A stretch of DNA of 64,000 nucleotides from Trissonchulus latispiculum (lineage: Eukaryota; Nematoda; Enoplea; Enoplida; Ironidae): assembly GCA_030248195.1 (NCBI GenBank), contig JASAND010013174.1, forward strand, positions 1-64,000, written 5' to 3'. The first letter of the stretch is position 1, and each line of letters opens with the position of its first letter. Shown piece by piece: positions 1 to 11,200 of the stretch. Made by a program: the position numbers and the translations under genes. The notes below the pieces were generated by a model, which did not search any database, was not told the origin of the DNA, and was given only the letters and a program-made list of their open reading frames with translations.

Positions 1-967
1 CAAAGATATTTAAGTTTTGCAAGTATTTACCAGTCCCCATGCAATGGAATAATTTATTGATCTTAAAGGGATTGCGTAACCTAAAGCGCGAATCCGCGAA
101 ACCCTCACAATTTTATCAACCTGTCAAACTATATACAATAACTTTGTAACCACTTTCAAGGTTTTTTGTGTTGCTGTCGTATACTAAGATATTACTGAGA
201 TATTTGGGATTTTATTTACAGGGCGACCGTTAAAATCTTGCGTTAAATTAGCCCTTTCTGGGGCAATTTATTCAACTTAGATCTAAGAGAGCAGATCAAG
301 CACAACGCTTGAGTGCATTGTAATAGAATTCGACCAATTCAACCTTAGCAGCACGATATTCCGGCAATTTGATTCCTTAGACAAATTTTGAATCTCAGCT
401 TATTATCTGAGCTGTATCTAAATTTCTGATAAGTTCCAGTACTAATTTTCATTTTAAAGGTAGCATAAGAGAGAAAACGGAGGATATTGCTTTTATCATT
501 TGCAAGAGTAGTTTTTCTTTTGAAAAAAAATGGAGACGGGGGTAAACGTGGGAAAATGTGCTCTGGGTGTGCCTGTGTTGATTTTCCTAATGGACTTATC
601 GTTTACCAATTCTAGGGGGCATTTACCTATTAAATGTTCAGGATGCCAGGGACTGAGTGAAAAAAGAAGAAATCTTTTTAAGCTCTAAAATGCAGTTATT
701 CTATCACGTTGTTTTCAGCTGAACCTACATATGTGTAGTTGAACAAATCCTTGTCCAAATTTAATAAATTCATGTATGATAAAGTTGATGTTAATTTAAA
801 GTCAAATTTGTAAAGTTATCTTGTCAAACTATGTAGTTGTTTTGTTAGTTAGTAAAGATAGTTTTTAGGTAACTTCGAAGATTGTTGGTACAGAAGGTTC
901 TTCAATTAACAAGGAACAGGACTTATAGTTTTCTGCTGTGCTATACAAAAATGTTATAAGTCGTTAC
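1..967. other. AT-rich flank, no gene seen
   Basis: No coding exon, RNA gene or terminal-repeat element was recognised. It lies 3' of the VWA gene on the minus strand and may hold its 3' UTR; no convincing polyadenylation signal was found near the proposed stop. Confidence 0.4.
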
Positions 968-1090
968 TTACTCATTATTGCAGTTTACTCTGTCAGAGAA
1001 CATAAAAACCCAACACCTTGATAAGTAGTTTTTCAATTTAAATGACGAAAAAGTCCAACTTTTCTCAGATAAAGCGATATTATTCAGAAT
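968..1090 (-). CDS. VWA protein, candidate last exon (end of second VWA domain)
   Basis: Found by following the minus strand beyond the previous exon; too short for routine ORF calling. After an acceptor reading TACTTCAG, the frame opens with ILNNIALSEKSWTF and then SSFKLKNYL. This is the usual close of a VWA domain, a hydrophobic strand of L-x-x-I-A type followed by F-x-x-SF-x-x-L. The frame runs to a TAA at 968-970, so the protein could end just after the domain. A weak GTGTTG donor at 1016 could instead continue it. The acceptor is phase 0, which joins only to the weaker of two possible donors of the preceding exon (at 2029). I am fairly sure this is VWA-derived and less sure of the junction. 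Confidence 0.45.
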   Translation of the reverse strand: MLNNIALSEKSWTFSSFKLKNYLSRCWVFMFSDRVNCNNE

Positions 1091-2028
1091 CTGAAGTATG
1101 GAATGGGCTAAAATTAATCTTTTATATGCTTTGAATAAACTATTTGCTGGAATTTATTGTGAGCCGGTTGGGCATTTAAGCTAAACCTTTTCGGGAGACC
1201 AATTTCATAGTCAATCTTCTCACGAGCTGAGTAAGTAAGCTGAGGCAGGAAAACTATGTTAGCTTTTCAGGGGCCCCCGAAGAGGGTTTCACTCCAAACT
1301 TTTCTAGCCTGGTACTTTGAAATTGAACGGATTTGGGGGATCTGCTTTGCCCTAAAAAGTTTAAAGGGGGGGATAACTTTATTTTTTAGATATCAAGTTA
1401 GTTAAGTTTAAGTATCTGCTTTTCCACTTCAGCTCGTTTATCTCAATTTAGGCCGGCCTAGACGGCTCCCACTTCAGATAGTGACAAACCAGTGATAGTT
1501 AGTTTCCCATAAATGTTGACAGGTTGACATTGCTTTGCATTTTTGGGTAACTTTTTGATTAGGCTCTCAGACTTTGCCATTTTTTATTCATAGACGAAAT
1601 GCTAATTGTTTTCGAGGTAGCGGTTGCTAATTAATCCTAATGAGAGCAGCGCTGTAATGTAATCGAATCGAAATCGAAATTCGTATTCTATATACCTAAT
1701 TGCTAATTTTTTTCTGGCTGCATAAGTGAGTTTCACGACAGGACATTTGGTTCGCAACTTCATATTTCTTTCATACTCTGGCAAACAGACATCACTCAAA
1801 TATATAAAGGTTTAAGTAGGCAAAATTTTGGCTTTCACCCTATTTTGCTATCTTTTTCCATCGACTATGATTCAGTTTTAAGTCTCCATAACACAACTGT
1901 GGATTAAGTCATCCGGTCATTAAATCATCAAGATTAGTGACATTCTAGTTCTGTGGCCTAAAAGCCATAGGCAACTACATACCCTATAAGCTGCGCTGCG
2001 CCAAAAACTTAATCCCTTTTTATTGTAC
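1091..2028 (-). other. Intron of the VWA gene
   Basis: AT-rich sequence between the last two proposed VWA exons. A second, stronger-looking acceptor (TTTTAG, near 1117) lies a little upstream of the one used here, but it would need a phase-1 donor. No repeat element recognised. Confidence 0.4.
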
Positions 2029-2261
2029 CTTTGGAATGCTGTTTTCAAAAAAATTTCTGGCATACCTATCATTTCTATTGCCGAGACCGATGGCATAGAA
2101 TGTGACTCCTTCCAGGTCCCTCAGTCGTGCCGCGGAGGGACCCGCTTCGTCCTGAGAGTAGCCGTCGCTGATCAGAATCACCATGGTGGTTCTGGGGGCA
2201 AACTGGCGCTCCTGAAGGACCTTGATGCCGAACTCCAGCGCTGCACCGACCGCTGTTGTGC
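2029..2261 (-). CDS. VWA protein, exon with second half of VWA domain 2
   Basis: The exon opens after a TTTTAG acceptor. With the single G left by the previous exon it restores the hallmark GGTTAVGAALEF, whose Thr is the second metal-coordinating (MIDAS) position. It continues through FAPRTTMVILISDGYSQDEA, containing the third MIDAS residue (Asp of ISDG), to FYAIGLGNRND. Two donors are possible. GTATGC, with the exon ending at 2066, gives the best domain spacing but leaves phase 2. GTACAA, ending at 2029, leaves phase 0 and is the only one that fits the downstream exon, at the cost of about 12 extra residues in a surface loop. The exon is secure; its 3' edge is not. Confidence 0.75.
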
Positions 2262-2696
2262 CTAAAATTACAAAATTATCGGCGACAAATGTGGATTATT
2301 ATAAATAAAGCTCACTGCGCTGCTAAAAATGTTTAGCATACAACAGCTAACCATAGTCTCAGCATTTCTAACGACATTATAACGACATAATTTTCGATAT
2401 TAATTTGTTGATATTGGCTGATTGCTTACAGGTTTAATTTTTATTAGCTGGATAACTGTAAGAAGACATCATAAAACACTGTTTCTTGTATCTCATCAAT
2501 TTACAATTTCCCGACATCAAATAATATTACAAAGTTATAGGAAATTTATAAGCTACTTTTGTATCATATATCGTCCATCTCCCCTTAAGACGGTTTAAGG
2601 CTGACTAAACATTTTAACCTATTCATATAAAAGAGAGTTATATAAAAGAGATTAATAAGAAAATTTATTTCTGTATAAATTTGTTTATGTTTTTAC
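2262..2696 (-). other. Intron of the VWA gene
   Basis: A 435-bp AT-rich phase-1 intron with GT (GTAAAA) and AG (TTTTAG) borders. A near-duplicate of tataaaagaga sits around 2625-2650. Nothing else seen. Confidence 0.6.
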
Positions 2697-2939
2697 CCTG
2701 CATTGCTCGCACATCTCTCAGCTTAGCCAGGACGTAAGGCTTGGTCTGCAGTTCCCCGAATCCAATTTCCAGCTTCTGTCTTTCGATTCCGGAAAACTGG
2801 ACCAGGGCAATTCTTTGATCTCCGGACGCGAAGTTTAGAATGTCCACGATTTCATGGACCAGACCGATTTGTCGTTCGTATTCGGGCTGGAGACTCCCCG
2901 AGCCGTCCAGAAGGAAAAGAACGTCCATTGGTTCACAGC
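2697..2939 (-). CDS. VWA protein, exon with first half of VWA domain 2
   Basis: Starts after ATTTCAG with two bases that complete a Gly codon, then CEPMDVLFLLDGSGS, the classical VWA opening with a D-x-S-x-S metal-binding motif. It then covers helix 1 (EYERQIGLVHEIVDIL) and the second strand (RIALVQFSG). The exon ends in MQG at a GTAAAA donor, phase 1, matching the next exon exactly. Splicing phases therefore join the mucin-like exon, this exon and the next without adjustment. VWA domains of this kind bind protein ligands through a divalent cation. The Cys before the first strand normally pairs with one after the domain. The surrounding 2955-3010 stretch is only a TTATTA-type low-complexity run in the intron. 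Confidence 0.92.
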
Positions 2940-3530
2940 CTGAAATAAATTATTTGTATAATATAATATTATTATTATATTATATTATATCATTATTATA
3001 TTATTATATAGTTTATTATAGTTTGTTGTTATTGAGCTTGGGCATCAAATAGATACTTGATTAGAGACGCTTTGGATAGTGGTCAGCTGTTAGCGTGCAG
3101 AGCATTTGTTTTAATAGCTACACAAGGTTTATTGAATGCCATACTATTTATGCATTCTTCGTATGTGTGCAGTAGGAGCATGTAAGTGGAAACTCTAGCA
3201 GGCTCCCCCCCCCGGGCGAAATAGAAAAACTGTGAGACTAAAGAATTTTTGGGAAATTTTTAAGTTCATATGTACTTATACTATCCGGTATGCACACTTT
3301 TTCATTTTCATTTTTCATTTCATTCAAATTCATTTTTGGCTAATTTTAGGGTAAAACTAATGAAAGTTTATAAAAATTTTCCTATGTAAAATTCCTCGCC
3401 TAAAGTGAGGCTTGACAATTTCCCAGGCATCGGGCCTTCTGTTAATGTACGTCCGTTGACAATAAATAAACCTCAAAAGCTTATCTACATAAATTGAACC
3501 TTAGCTTTCCAAAATTTTCAATTTTCTCAC
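2940..3530 (-). other. Intron of the VWA gene with low-complexity runs
   Basis: A 591-bp phase-1 intron (GTGAGA donor, ATTTCAG acceptor). It contains a TTATA/TATTA simple repeat at about 2953-3030 and a C-run near 3207-3216. No mobile element recognised. Confidence 0.6.
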
Positions 3531-5109
3531 CTTTGTCTCCAGCTACCGAAATTTTTCCACCCACAGTTTCTTGCACCGCTGGCTGGCCGTCGTGGCTTTC
3601 GGATATCTGAATCGGTTCCTGTTCCGAGATTTCCGGAATATTCTGATCATCTGACAGTGTTTCATTCAGAGGATATAGGATATGAAGGGTTACGGTATGT
3701 CGGGGTTTCACAGTTGTCGCATTTTCCGTTTCCGTACCATTTTCCGGTTCGCTTTCTGTGGTTTCGTTGTAATAGACTGTCTCAGTTTCGTTCAGAAATT
3801 CGGTTACGCTAGTTTCTTCATAAATCGTCGTTGTAGTGTTGAAGGCAGATTCCGTTGTATTGGCGGCTTCACTAGTTTCATTTAAGGCGGATAGGGTTGC
3901 ATTTTCTGTAGCATCGGTAGTTGTAATGTTACAGTCATCTAGAGGTTGTAGACTTACGGTAGTATTGTACTCCAAACTGTCTGTAGTATTGCCGTAATCA
4001 GTATAGTTCCCTGTTGTGACATTATCCGTACTTTCTGCAGTAACTATTTCTGTAACATTAAAATAGTCTGTTGAGTTGGTTACGTTACCGTCAGTTACTG
4101 TAAGCGGGCTAACTGTAGAGTTGAAGTCTTGTGGCGTAGTTGCGTTCCCTTCGACTTCAGTACTGTTAGCTTCATCGGTTGTAAAGTACAGTTCCGTTGT
4201 GCCATTCACTACAGTTTCTTCAGTTGTAAAGTTGAGCGAGGTTGTAAGATCTTCACTGGAAGGAGTTGTAGCGTTGGAGATTTCTGAGTCTGTAAAGTTT
4301 AAGGTCTCATTTGCATTAATTGTTGTACTTGTAAGGCTACTGTTTTCTGTTGTAAAGTAGTCTTCATAGTCTGTATCGTTCGAGGAAGGACCAGTGGTGT
4401 TGTTGTAAACCGTGGTCAAATTGGCTAGTTCTGTTGCATTCTCAACCATTTCAAGCGCTTCCGTTGTATACAGATCGGTATAGTCTGTAAGATTTACAGT
4501 ACTATTGTAGTCCAGTACGGTAGTTCCATTAAGATCCGGCAAACTCGTTGTGAAAAATTCGGTGGTATTTAAATCGATGGTTGAACTGCTGAAATTCCCC
4601 GTTTGATTCATCATTAGGGCATAGAGATCAGTTACATTGTAGCTTTCCGTGGTATTGTAATCAGCGTAATCCGTGGTACTGTAATCTGTACTGTTAGATG
4701 AACTGTCTGTAACATTGAAACCAGTAGTTGTAGTCGTATCGTTTTGGTCCAGAGTACTAGCTACGGGAGTTGTAAAGTTGTAACCCAGAGTATCGTAATC
4801 TGTTACTGTGTCGTTACTGTCTGTAGTAGTGTTGAACTCCAACGTTGTTCGGTTGGGTTGCGTTGTATTCAGTTCTAGTTCAAATTCGGCCGAAGTTTCA
4901 TTGACAGCTTCACTAGTTGTAGTTTCATTGATCAAGGTTTCATTCATGCCCGTGACGGGAGTAGTGTCGTTTTCTACTGTTTCATTCACAAGTGAAATAT
5001 TGGATGGTAAGACGGTAGTTGTAAAGTTTACAAGTATCAACTCATCCTCTGTTAGGTCGCTGGTATCATCCGTTGTAATGTTGACTGTAGTGATATTCAC
5101 CGGTAGAAT
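3531..5109 (-). CDS. VWA protein, large Thr/Asn-rich sequon-dense linker exon
   Basis: One 1,579-bp exon, 526 codons plus one base, bounded by TACTTCAG and AAAG-GTGAGA. Phase 0 in and phase 1 out both match the neighbouring exons. Thr, Asn, Asp, Glu, Ser and Tyr dominate. I count about 55 N-x-S/T sequons, roughly one per ten residues, mostly as NTT, NVT, NET, NGT or NST spaced by acidic or aromatic residues such as TDY. There is a single Cys (in DDCNITT) and no domain fold. The C-terminal 60 residues (from about TVKPRHTVTLHI) drop the pattern and lead through AGDKG into the Cys of VWA domain 2. In a secreted protein this would be an extended, heavily N- and O-glycosylated mucin-like stalk. 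Long antisense frames here are shadows of the repetitive codons. Confidence 0.88.
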
Positions 5110-5540
5110 CTGAAGTAGAAGTTCATTTTAAAAAGTAGAAAAAATTGAGCTTTCAAATTGTTATAAATTTATTGTATGTACAGCAGTCTGCTTAATGTTA
5201 CTCGTTCATTTTTCCTCTCTGATTAGCTGAAAAGCCTCAGACTTTGTCGTGTCTCCTAATTGGCGTGTATGCTCGTGTTTACCTAAATAATTAATTAACT
5301 AATTAATTAACATAATTTAACCTAAGTAGTAGAATTCAAGCCAGCCTTCGTTAGCTGTCAAAGATTCTTAAAAGGTGCTTGACTGACGCGAATGTTATTA
5401 ACGTTATCAATGGTAACAAATATTTCTTTTAATATTATTATTACCAATATATTATTAATATTGTTATTTCTAATATCACTTTGCTATTAATTGATTAATT
5501 AATTAATTAGTTAGTTAGTTAATTAATTAATTAAACCTAC
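5110..5540 (-). other. Intron of the VWA gene, AATT-rich
   Basis: A 431-bp phase-0 intron. Low-complexity TTAATTAA/TAGT runs lie at about 5289-5312 and 5487-5535, right up to the GTAGGT donor. No gene or mobile element. Confidence 0.6.
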
Positions 5541-6172
5541 GTCAGTAGTAGCATTCAATTCCTCTCCTTCTCCGCTACCTTCCAATTCTACTTCTTCCGT
5601 AGCAGTGGAGTCAATGGTAAAGTTGGCATCACACGATTTCAGAATTATTTCCTCTAGAATTTCATTCTGAAACTCAACAAGACTGCCGGCCCCGAAAACA
5701 TTTTCAGGTAGTCCTGCAATTCGGATCAGTTCCGGCATGTAGGCATCCGGAGCCAGGGCTACGACATAGATCGTTACGTGGAGATCCTGTCGTAGCTTTC
5801 TGGCCGCCGGATACGGATTGTCAAAGGATAGTCCATCCGTCATCAGGATGATTATCTTTTTGGCATCCGTCCGACCGGCGGGGCCAAAAAGCATGTTTTC
5901 TGCTTGTTCTAGGGCTGCTCCCGTTCTGGTGACTCCGGACAAAAAGACCAACCGACTCAAGTGATCTTGGATATCCTGGGATTCCGAGTAGAGATCCAGA
6001 CCGAAATTTAGAAGCGGATATCCGGCGAATTGGAGAGATCCCACCCGAACGGAATCCGGTCCCACCGGAAGCAGATTCACGACTTTTTGAGCCAAATCCT
6101 TTTGGGATTCGAAAACATCCTTGATGCTGCCGGAAGTGTCCAAGATGAACAGGACGTCCAATAGGGCGCAGT
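5541..6172 (-). CDS. VWA protein, exon with complete VWA domain 1
   Basis: A single exon encodes a whole VWA domain of about 180 residues. It opens CALLDVLFILDTSGS (D-x-S-x-S MIDAS), then VRVGSLQFAG and GVTRTGAALEQA (MIDAS Thr). KKIIILMTDGLS gives the MIDAS Asp, and PELIRIAGLPENVF precedes a closing helix ending in KSCD. All metal-coordinating residues are present and two Cys flank the domain. A 30-residue acidic tail (EVELEGSGEGEELNATTD) leads into the sequon-rich exon. Acceptor ATTTCAG is phase 2 in; donor GTAGGT is phase 0 out. Related proteins are extracellular adhesion or cuticle/matrix components, but the orthologue is not identifiable. The N-terminus and signal peptide lie upstream of the recognised exons. 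Confidence 0.92.
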
Positions 6173-6630
6173 CTGAAATGGGAAGAAAGATGATAGGATT
6201 ATGCTAAACTATTTAAATACTTTAGCAAAAACATAATTTATGTTTAGCTTATAATTTACTGCAATCATTTTAAGGTAGGATATTTAGCTTTCACGAAGGT
6301 GGATTGGGGCTAGCTGAGGATTAACTGCTGGTTTTCAGTTAAAAATGGACTTTGTTTGTACTTAGCTATCTAGTCCGCAGTAGTTGTACTTAGCTATCTA
6401 GTCCGCAGTAGTTAGTCCTAATCTCAGTAGGGAAATCCAGGCATTATAAAATATCCATATCCTATTATAAATCGTAAATTATCTTTAAACTATTGATAAG
6501 ATGTACTTTTGGTTATATATTATGGAGGACTGGAGGATTAGCAATTACGGGTACCTTTAATTGAAGCGCGACCTTTCGACAATCTGCCTGTAGGTGGAAT
6601 TAAGTATCGATTTGTCCTGCCTAAATTTAC
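6173..6630 (-). other. Intron of the VWA gene with a short tandem duplication
   Basis: A phase-1 intron between the small upstream exon and VWA domain 1. About 6353-6413 holds two near-identical copies of a 28-bp unit containing ctatctagtccgcagtagt. Confidence 0.5.
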
Positions 6631-6711
6631 CTTTTACTACAATCGGATTTTCGGCACCTTGCCATCGCCAGGCTTTTTGGACCTCACTGGCCGACCGATC
6701 TATTATATCTA
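6631..6711 (-). CDS. VWA protein, candidate upstream exon
   Basis: A short open stretch reading DRSASEVQKAWRWQGAENP then IVVK, ending at a strong AAAAG-GTAAAT donor in phase 1. The next exon needs exactly one base at its start, so the junction reads IVVKDCALLDVLF, closely parallel to the AGDKGCEPMDVLF join before VWA domain 2. The acceptor is uncertain: TATATAG ending at 6712, or an AG three bases inside. Either lies within about ten bases of a 1.4 kb palindromic element that fills the intron. Composition and phase support an exon; there is no independent domain match. Confidence 0.45.
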
Positions 6712-6712
6712 C

Positions 6713-8107
6713 TATATATAGGAGTGGATTTCTGAGTGGTTCAGATCTGGAGTCGTTGTTGGCGGACAACCTTGAAAAATCAATTTTCTTCTTACTATAC
6801 CAGTTGATTAGGATTAGTAGGCATACTAAGACCTGCAAATATCAGCTTGTTTTGATGAGCGGTTAATGAGTAAGGTCTATTTTTGTGTTTTTGCCATGGC
6901 GGCTAAATGGCTAATTTTACTTCTTGGCTTTGTTCCACTGTATTGAAAGATACTTTTGGGTGCTACTTTTGGCCCTCAAATTGTTCATAGAGCTCTACTA
7001 TGGCTGCGTTCTCCTTTAGCTGTCATGCAGTTTTCGAAAACAGTAATTTTAAGGTCACTGACCCCACCCGTCGAGAGTAGTGCGAAGTAAGTTTATTCGA
7101 GCTAGAGAACTTATTACTGCGAGGCGGGACGCAATTTTGTAATATATCATTTTTAGGATCATAACAAACCTGCTGGCCAAAAATGAGCCAAATCCCAGAC
7201 CCAGTTTTGAGATATGGCTCTTCAAAGTTCGAAAAATTGCCGATTTTGGGCCAAAACAGCGATTAAGTCAAGTTTGGGCAGCCATAACCGACTAATGGGA
7301 AAAGATAGTGAGCTAATACTGCTAGCACATAAACTAGGTACCATAGACAGTGTCTTAGATCAATTTCAGCCAAATCTGAGAAATTTTATTTTTTTCGATT
7401 TTTCAACACCCAAAATGCGACCGAAAAATCGAAAAAAATAAAATTTCTCAGATTTGGCTGAAATTGATCTAAAACACTGTCTATGATACCTAATTTATGT
7501 GCTAGCAGTATTAGCTCACTATCTTTTCCCATTAGTCGGTTATGGCGGCCCAAACTTGACAGAATCGCTGTTTTGGCCCAAAATTGACGATTTTTCAAAC
7601 TTTGAAGAGCCATATCTCAAAACTGGTCTGGGATTTGGCTCATTTTTGGCCAGCAGGTTTGTTATGATCCTAAAAATGATATATTACAAAATTGCGTCCC
7701 GCCTCGCAGTAATAAGTTCTCTAGCTCGAATAAACTTACTTCGCACTACTCTCGACGGGTGGGGTCAGTGACCTTAAAATTACTGATTTCGAAAACTGCA
7801 TGACAGCTGAAGGAGAACGCCTGTTGCATAGCCATAGTAGAGCTCTATGAACAATTTGAGGGCCAAAAGTAGCACCCTACCACGTATATATCTTTCAATA
7901 CAGCGGAACAAAGCCAAGAAGTAAAATTGGCCATTTAGCCGCCATGGCAAAATCACAAAAATGGACCTTTACTGATTAACCGATCATCAAAACAAGCTGA
8001 TATTTGCAGGTCTTACTATGCCTACTAATCCTAATCAACTGGCATAGTAAGAAGAAGATAGGTTTTTTGAGGTTGTCCGTTCCATCTGCGAGCATCCCAG
8101 AAATCGA

Positions 8108-8118
<11 letters not shown>
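6713..8118. mobile_element. 1.4 kb fold-back element with about 690-bp arms
   Basis: Left arm (about 6713-7404) and right arm (about 7423-8118) are near-perfect inverted copies around an 18-bp loop. The two arms share, in inverted orientation, blocks such as atcaatttcagccaaatctg and gcaaatatcagcttgttttg. The outer ends read TATATATAG then a GATTTCTG-type block. The right end runs straight into a (TA)n tract. Apparent ORFs inside are mirror images of each other and not genes. It sits in the intron immediately upstream of a VWA exon. Confidence 0.85.
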
Positions 8119-8178
<60 letters not shown>

Positions 8179-8212
8179 TATATACATACATATATGTATA
8201 TATACTGTCTCT
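8112..8212. repeat. (TA)n microsatellite
   Basis: About 60 bp of pure TA followed by TACATA/TATACATA variants, directly abutting the right arm of the palindromic element. Confidence 0.95.
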
Positions 8213-11200
8213 ATAGAGACACAATATCAGTATATCATTCTCGGTCTATGAATATTTCCAGCTCTAGCGAGTACTGAAAATACTCAGCTTTACTGTAATT
8301 ATGTCTTTTGTAGTTTTAAGTCTGTGAAAGGATTTCTCAATGCTGCAACTAAAACTAGTCATCATTTAGTTCCTACAAGCTTCTCACTTCTACGTTACAG
8401 AATATAATTAAGTTTTCAATTGGGTGCTCGTAGTACTGCACTTTTGCAGAAGGCGACAGTTATTCCTTTTTGAAAGTTTTCATCCTATCTTAGAATCCAA
8501 AATGAAAATACACGGTAGCAACAACCACGTAGTTAGATTCCGGAAAAACAAGAGCGGATCTGAATTATTCTAAATTTGTTCGGATTTTTTCGTTTCCGTT
8601 TCTGTCTTGGAGGTTCAAAAAATCCGGGAGGAGGTTCGTTGACGTTCGACAAAACGAACTTTTTTCATTCCTCAAAATCATTAATTCCTTGTACTTGCAA
8701 ATGTTTATAGCAATTTTAACTTCTGCTACATTAGGTATATGTTTCGTTTTTGCTGTTCGATTTCTTTTCAAATCCGATAATTTACAAAAGTGACTAAGAG
8801 GGGAAACTTTTACATCCATTTACAGCAATTTAAAGATTTGAAGGTGTTGCACAAACGAGTTTATAACAGTCAGTGCAAACTATTTTGACCTTTATATTGC
8901 CGTCTTTTAATCTTAAACATTTTGCAACAAACTCGCAAAACCTTTTTCCTCTTTCTGCGTCCTTGAGGAAAAATAAAAACGTTTAAGAATTTATGAAAAC
9001 ATAAATTTATCCCTTAATACTACCTTATATTTAATGAGTTCAAAAATGAAGATTTACATTTTCTTGTTGTAGTGACCTCAAATAGTGTCATAAGTATTAA
9101 AAAGCATATAAGACGTTTATACTGATTAAATGTAACGAAATGTTCATCATATACATGCAAAACATAACTTTAAACCGAGCTGCTGTCGTAAGAAAAAATA
9201 GTTTTAAAATAGATGTCTGCGTGACTCCAGAATTTTATCAGCCCGGCCGGGCCCGCCCTGTCGGACCATTAAATCTTAAAAATCTTACCACGTTTGAAAA
9301 ATCCGACACCACAAATATTGTTTCCAAATCGACATTTTGGTAGCAGTAGCGCAAAACTGAAATCGATAGATTAAAAGACTTGACATCTATTATTCGCTCC
9401 ACTTGCTCTAATTTTTCTAAAGATTCGGATTTTCAGTTTTTACTAGAGTGTTCAAAACGAACAGCGGAAAAATGGGAAGGAGAAAGCGGCAGCAACGTAA
9501 AAGTTTTCTCAAACCCCACAGTCCGGCATGTGAAGTTTCGGCCCGCGGCTCGGCCCTGCCCGGGCCGTGAACTTTGTCCATCGGCCGGTCCGCGGACAGC
9601 TATAGAACAATGAGGTAATTTCGCGACGATTAGGTCTATGTTACTTCTCAATAGTGGGTCCTACAAGGTCGTGAAAGGTAGCTCAGATAGAAATTTTGAT
9701 AGTGTTTGGTAGCTTTTAATAGCTCAAATTGACGCTGCAATTAATATTCAGCAAAGGGTCCTTGATAACTGTAAAATTTTGAATATTTTACCAAAATTGA
9801 TGTGATGACTGCGTTTTCTCGGTTAAGGTTTAGGTTAGACTTGGGTCTCTCAATTTCAGTCTCAAATTTTCATTTGCTTGTATTGTGCTGCTTCTGTGAA
9901 TGGGTAACGGGTGCTCCATTTTTTCGATTTGTTTATTCTACCCCTGGTTAATTAGAAAAATGCAGCTGCCTAAGCTTAGTGGGAACTTAATTTTGATGTT
10001 ATCATATCATCAGTTAATTATTTTACAAAGTTTGTCACCTACGTAAAAGTATACACCTGCTAGAGTTCATCCATTTCTGAAGTTATGAAGTTAGCAATTC
10101 TTTTTCATAGAAAAGTTGTCCCCTTTAGAGGTATCTTATTTCATTTATTTATTCTCCAGTTTCGTCAGAAATTAGTGCTCCTGTCCTCCGTGGGGTCCAT
10201 TAGGGTTTCGTAAAGTTCTCGCCTTTGCAATTTTCTTAAGTTTTGTTGCAGCCGAATCTCTGAATGGGTTTCCTACGCCCTAAGAGGGTATTGTTCGTTT
10301 ATTCTGAGCTCTCAATAATGTATGCTACAGTTTGGCGTTTCCTCCATTGTTCAGAAACTGTTGTAGAAGGATGGAATGGGAAATTATATTATTGTAGAAA
10401 GTTCTACACATGCTCGTTCAGCTTGCAGGCCAGGTGTTTTGATTAAACTGAAATTGAACCGAAGTATCTCGGCGAACTCCATGTTTTGACTGTTGTCCAA
10501 GTTTATGTACTTTGCCCACCCTAAATAAACTGCTTTTCAACACTTACGCTCAACTGTTTACTTCTTTTAACCCTGTGCGGAAAAAGGATTGTGTTAATTT
10601 TAGCTATTTTAGCTCGTTCATATCTGAAAAGGCCACTAGATTATCTTATTTAATTTTAATTTTTCGAAGGAGAAACCACGATGGATTATGAAATGAGCCA
10701 GCTTCAGGTCTTCGGCCCTACATCTGTCTAACAAATTCCCAGATCTGTAAATAAATATTGTCAGTAAGTCGCACCAAGAACCTCTTGATTTCGATTGATG
10801 CACAGTTTTTCTGTGAAAGTTAAAAGAAGAAACCGTGTCAGTTTTGAGACGCCAAAAGTTTTGACAATTCTCACCCCACCACTTAGAACAAATCTTTGCT
10901 AAAAGTATATATGTTATAAAAATTAAGCTTGTTTTTCAGCAAACACTTGTTTTGACTCTTCAAGGAAACAACTGCGTTTCCTTCCAACCTCAAAAGTGCT
11001 TCTCAGACTTTGCATAAACTGGCTTCTTTTCAGCTATTTTAGTTTAGGCCTAAGTGCAACACTAACCAAAAATATTTAAAAAATTTTAAATATTTTGTTT
11101 CGTAGATTTTTCCAACTTGCAAGCCTGATACAATGGAACTTTCATGAATGTAGCAAAGCATGAATATAGTATAGGAAAAGCGGTACATGTTTCATTCAGC

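Noticed and set aside
4076..5113. Valine/serine-rich plus-strand frames of about 95-100 codons
   Set aside because: They are the exact antisense of the Thr/Asn-rich exon, kept open by its repeated codons.
6557..6838. A 93-codon minus-strand protein starting inside the palindrome
   Set aside because: Its first half is transposon arm, also found mirrored at 7976-8224. Only the part below 6711 fits as a spliced exon.
7214..7771. Three similar proteins around 7.2-7.7 kb
   Set aside because: Mirror translations of the two palindrome arms; no independent coding evidence.
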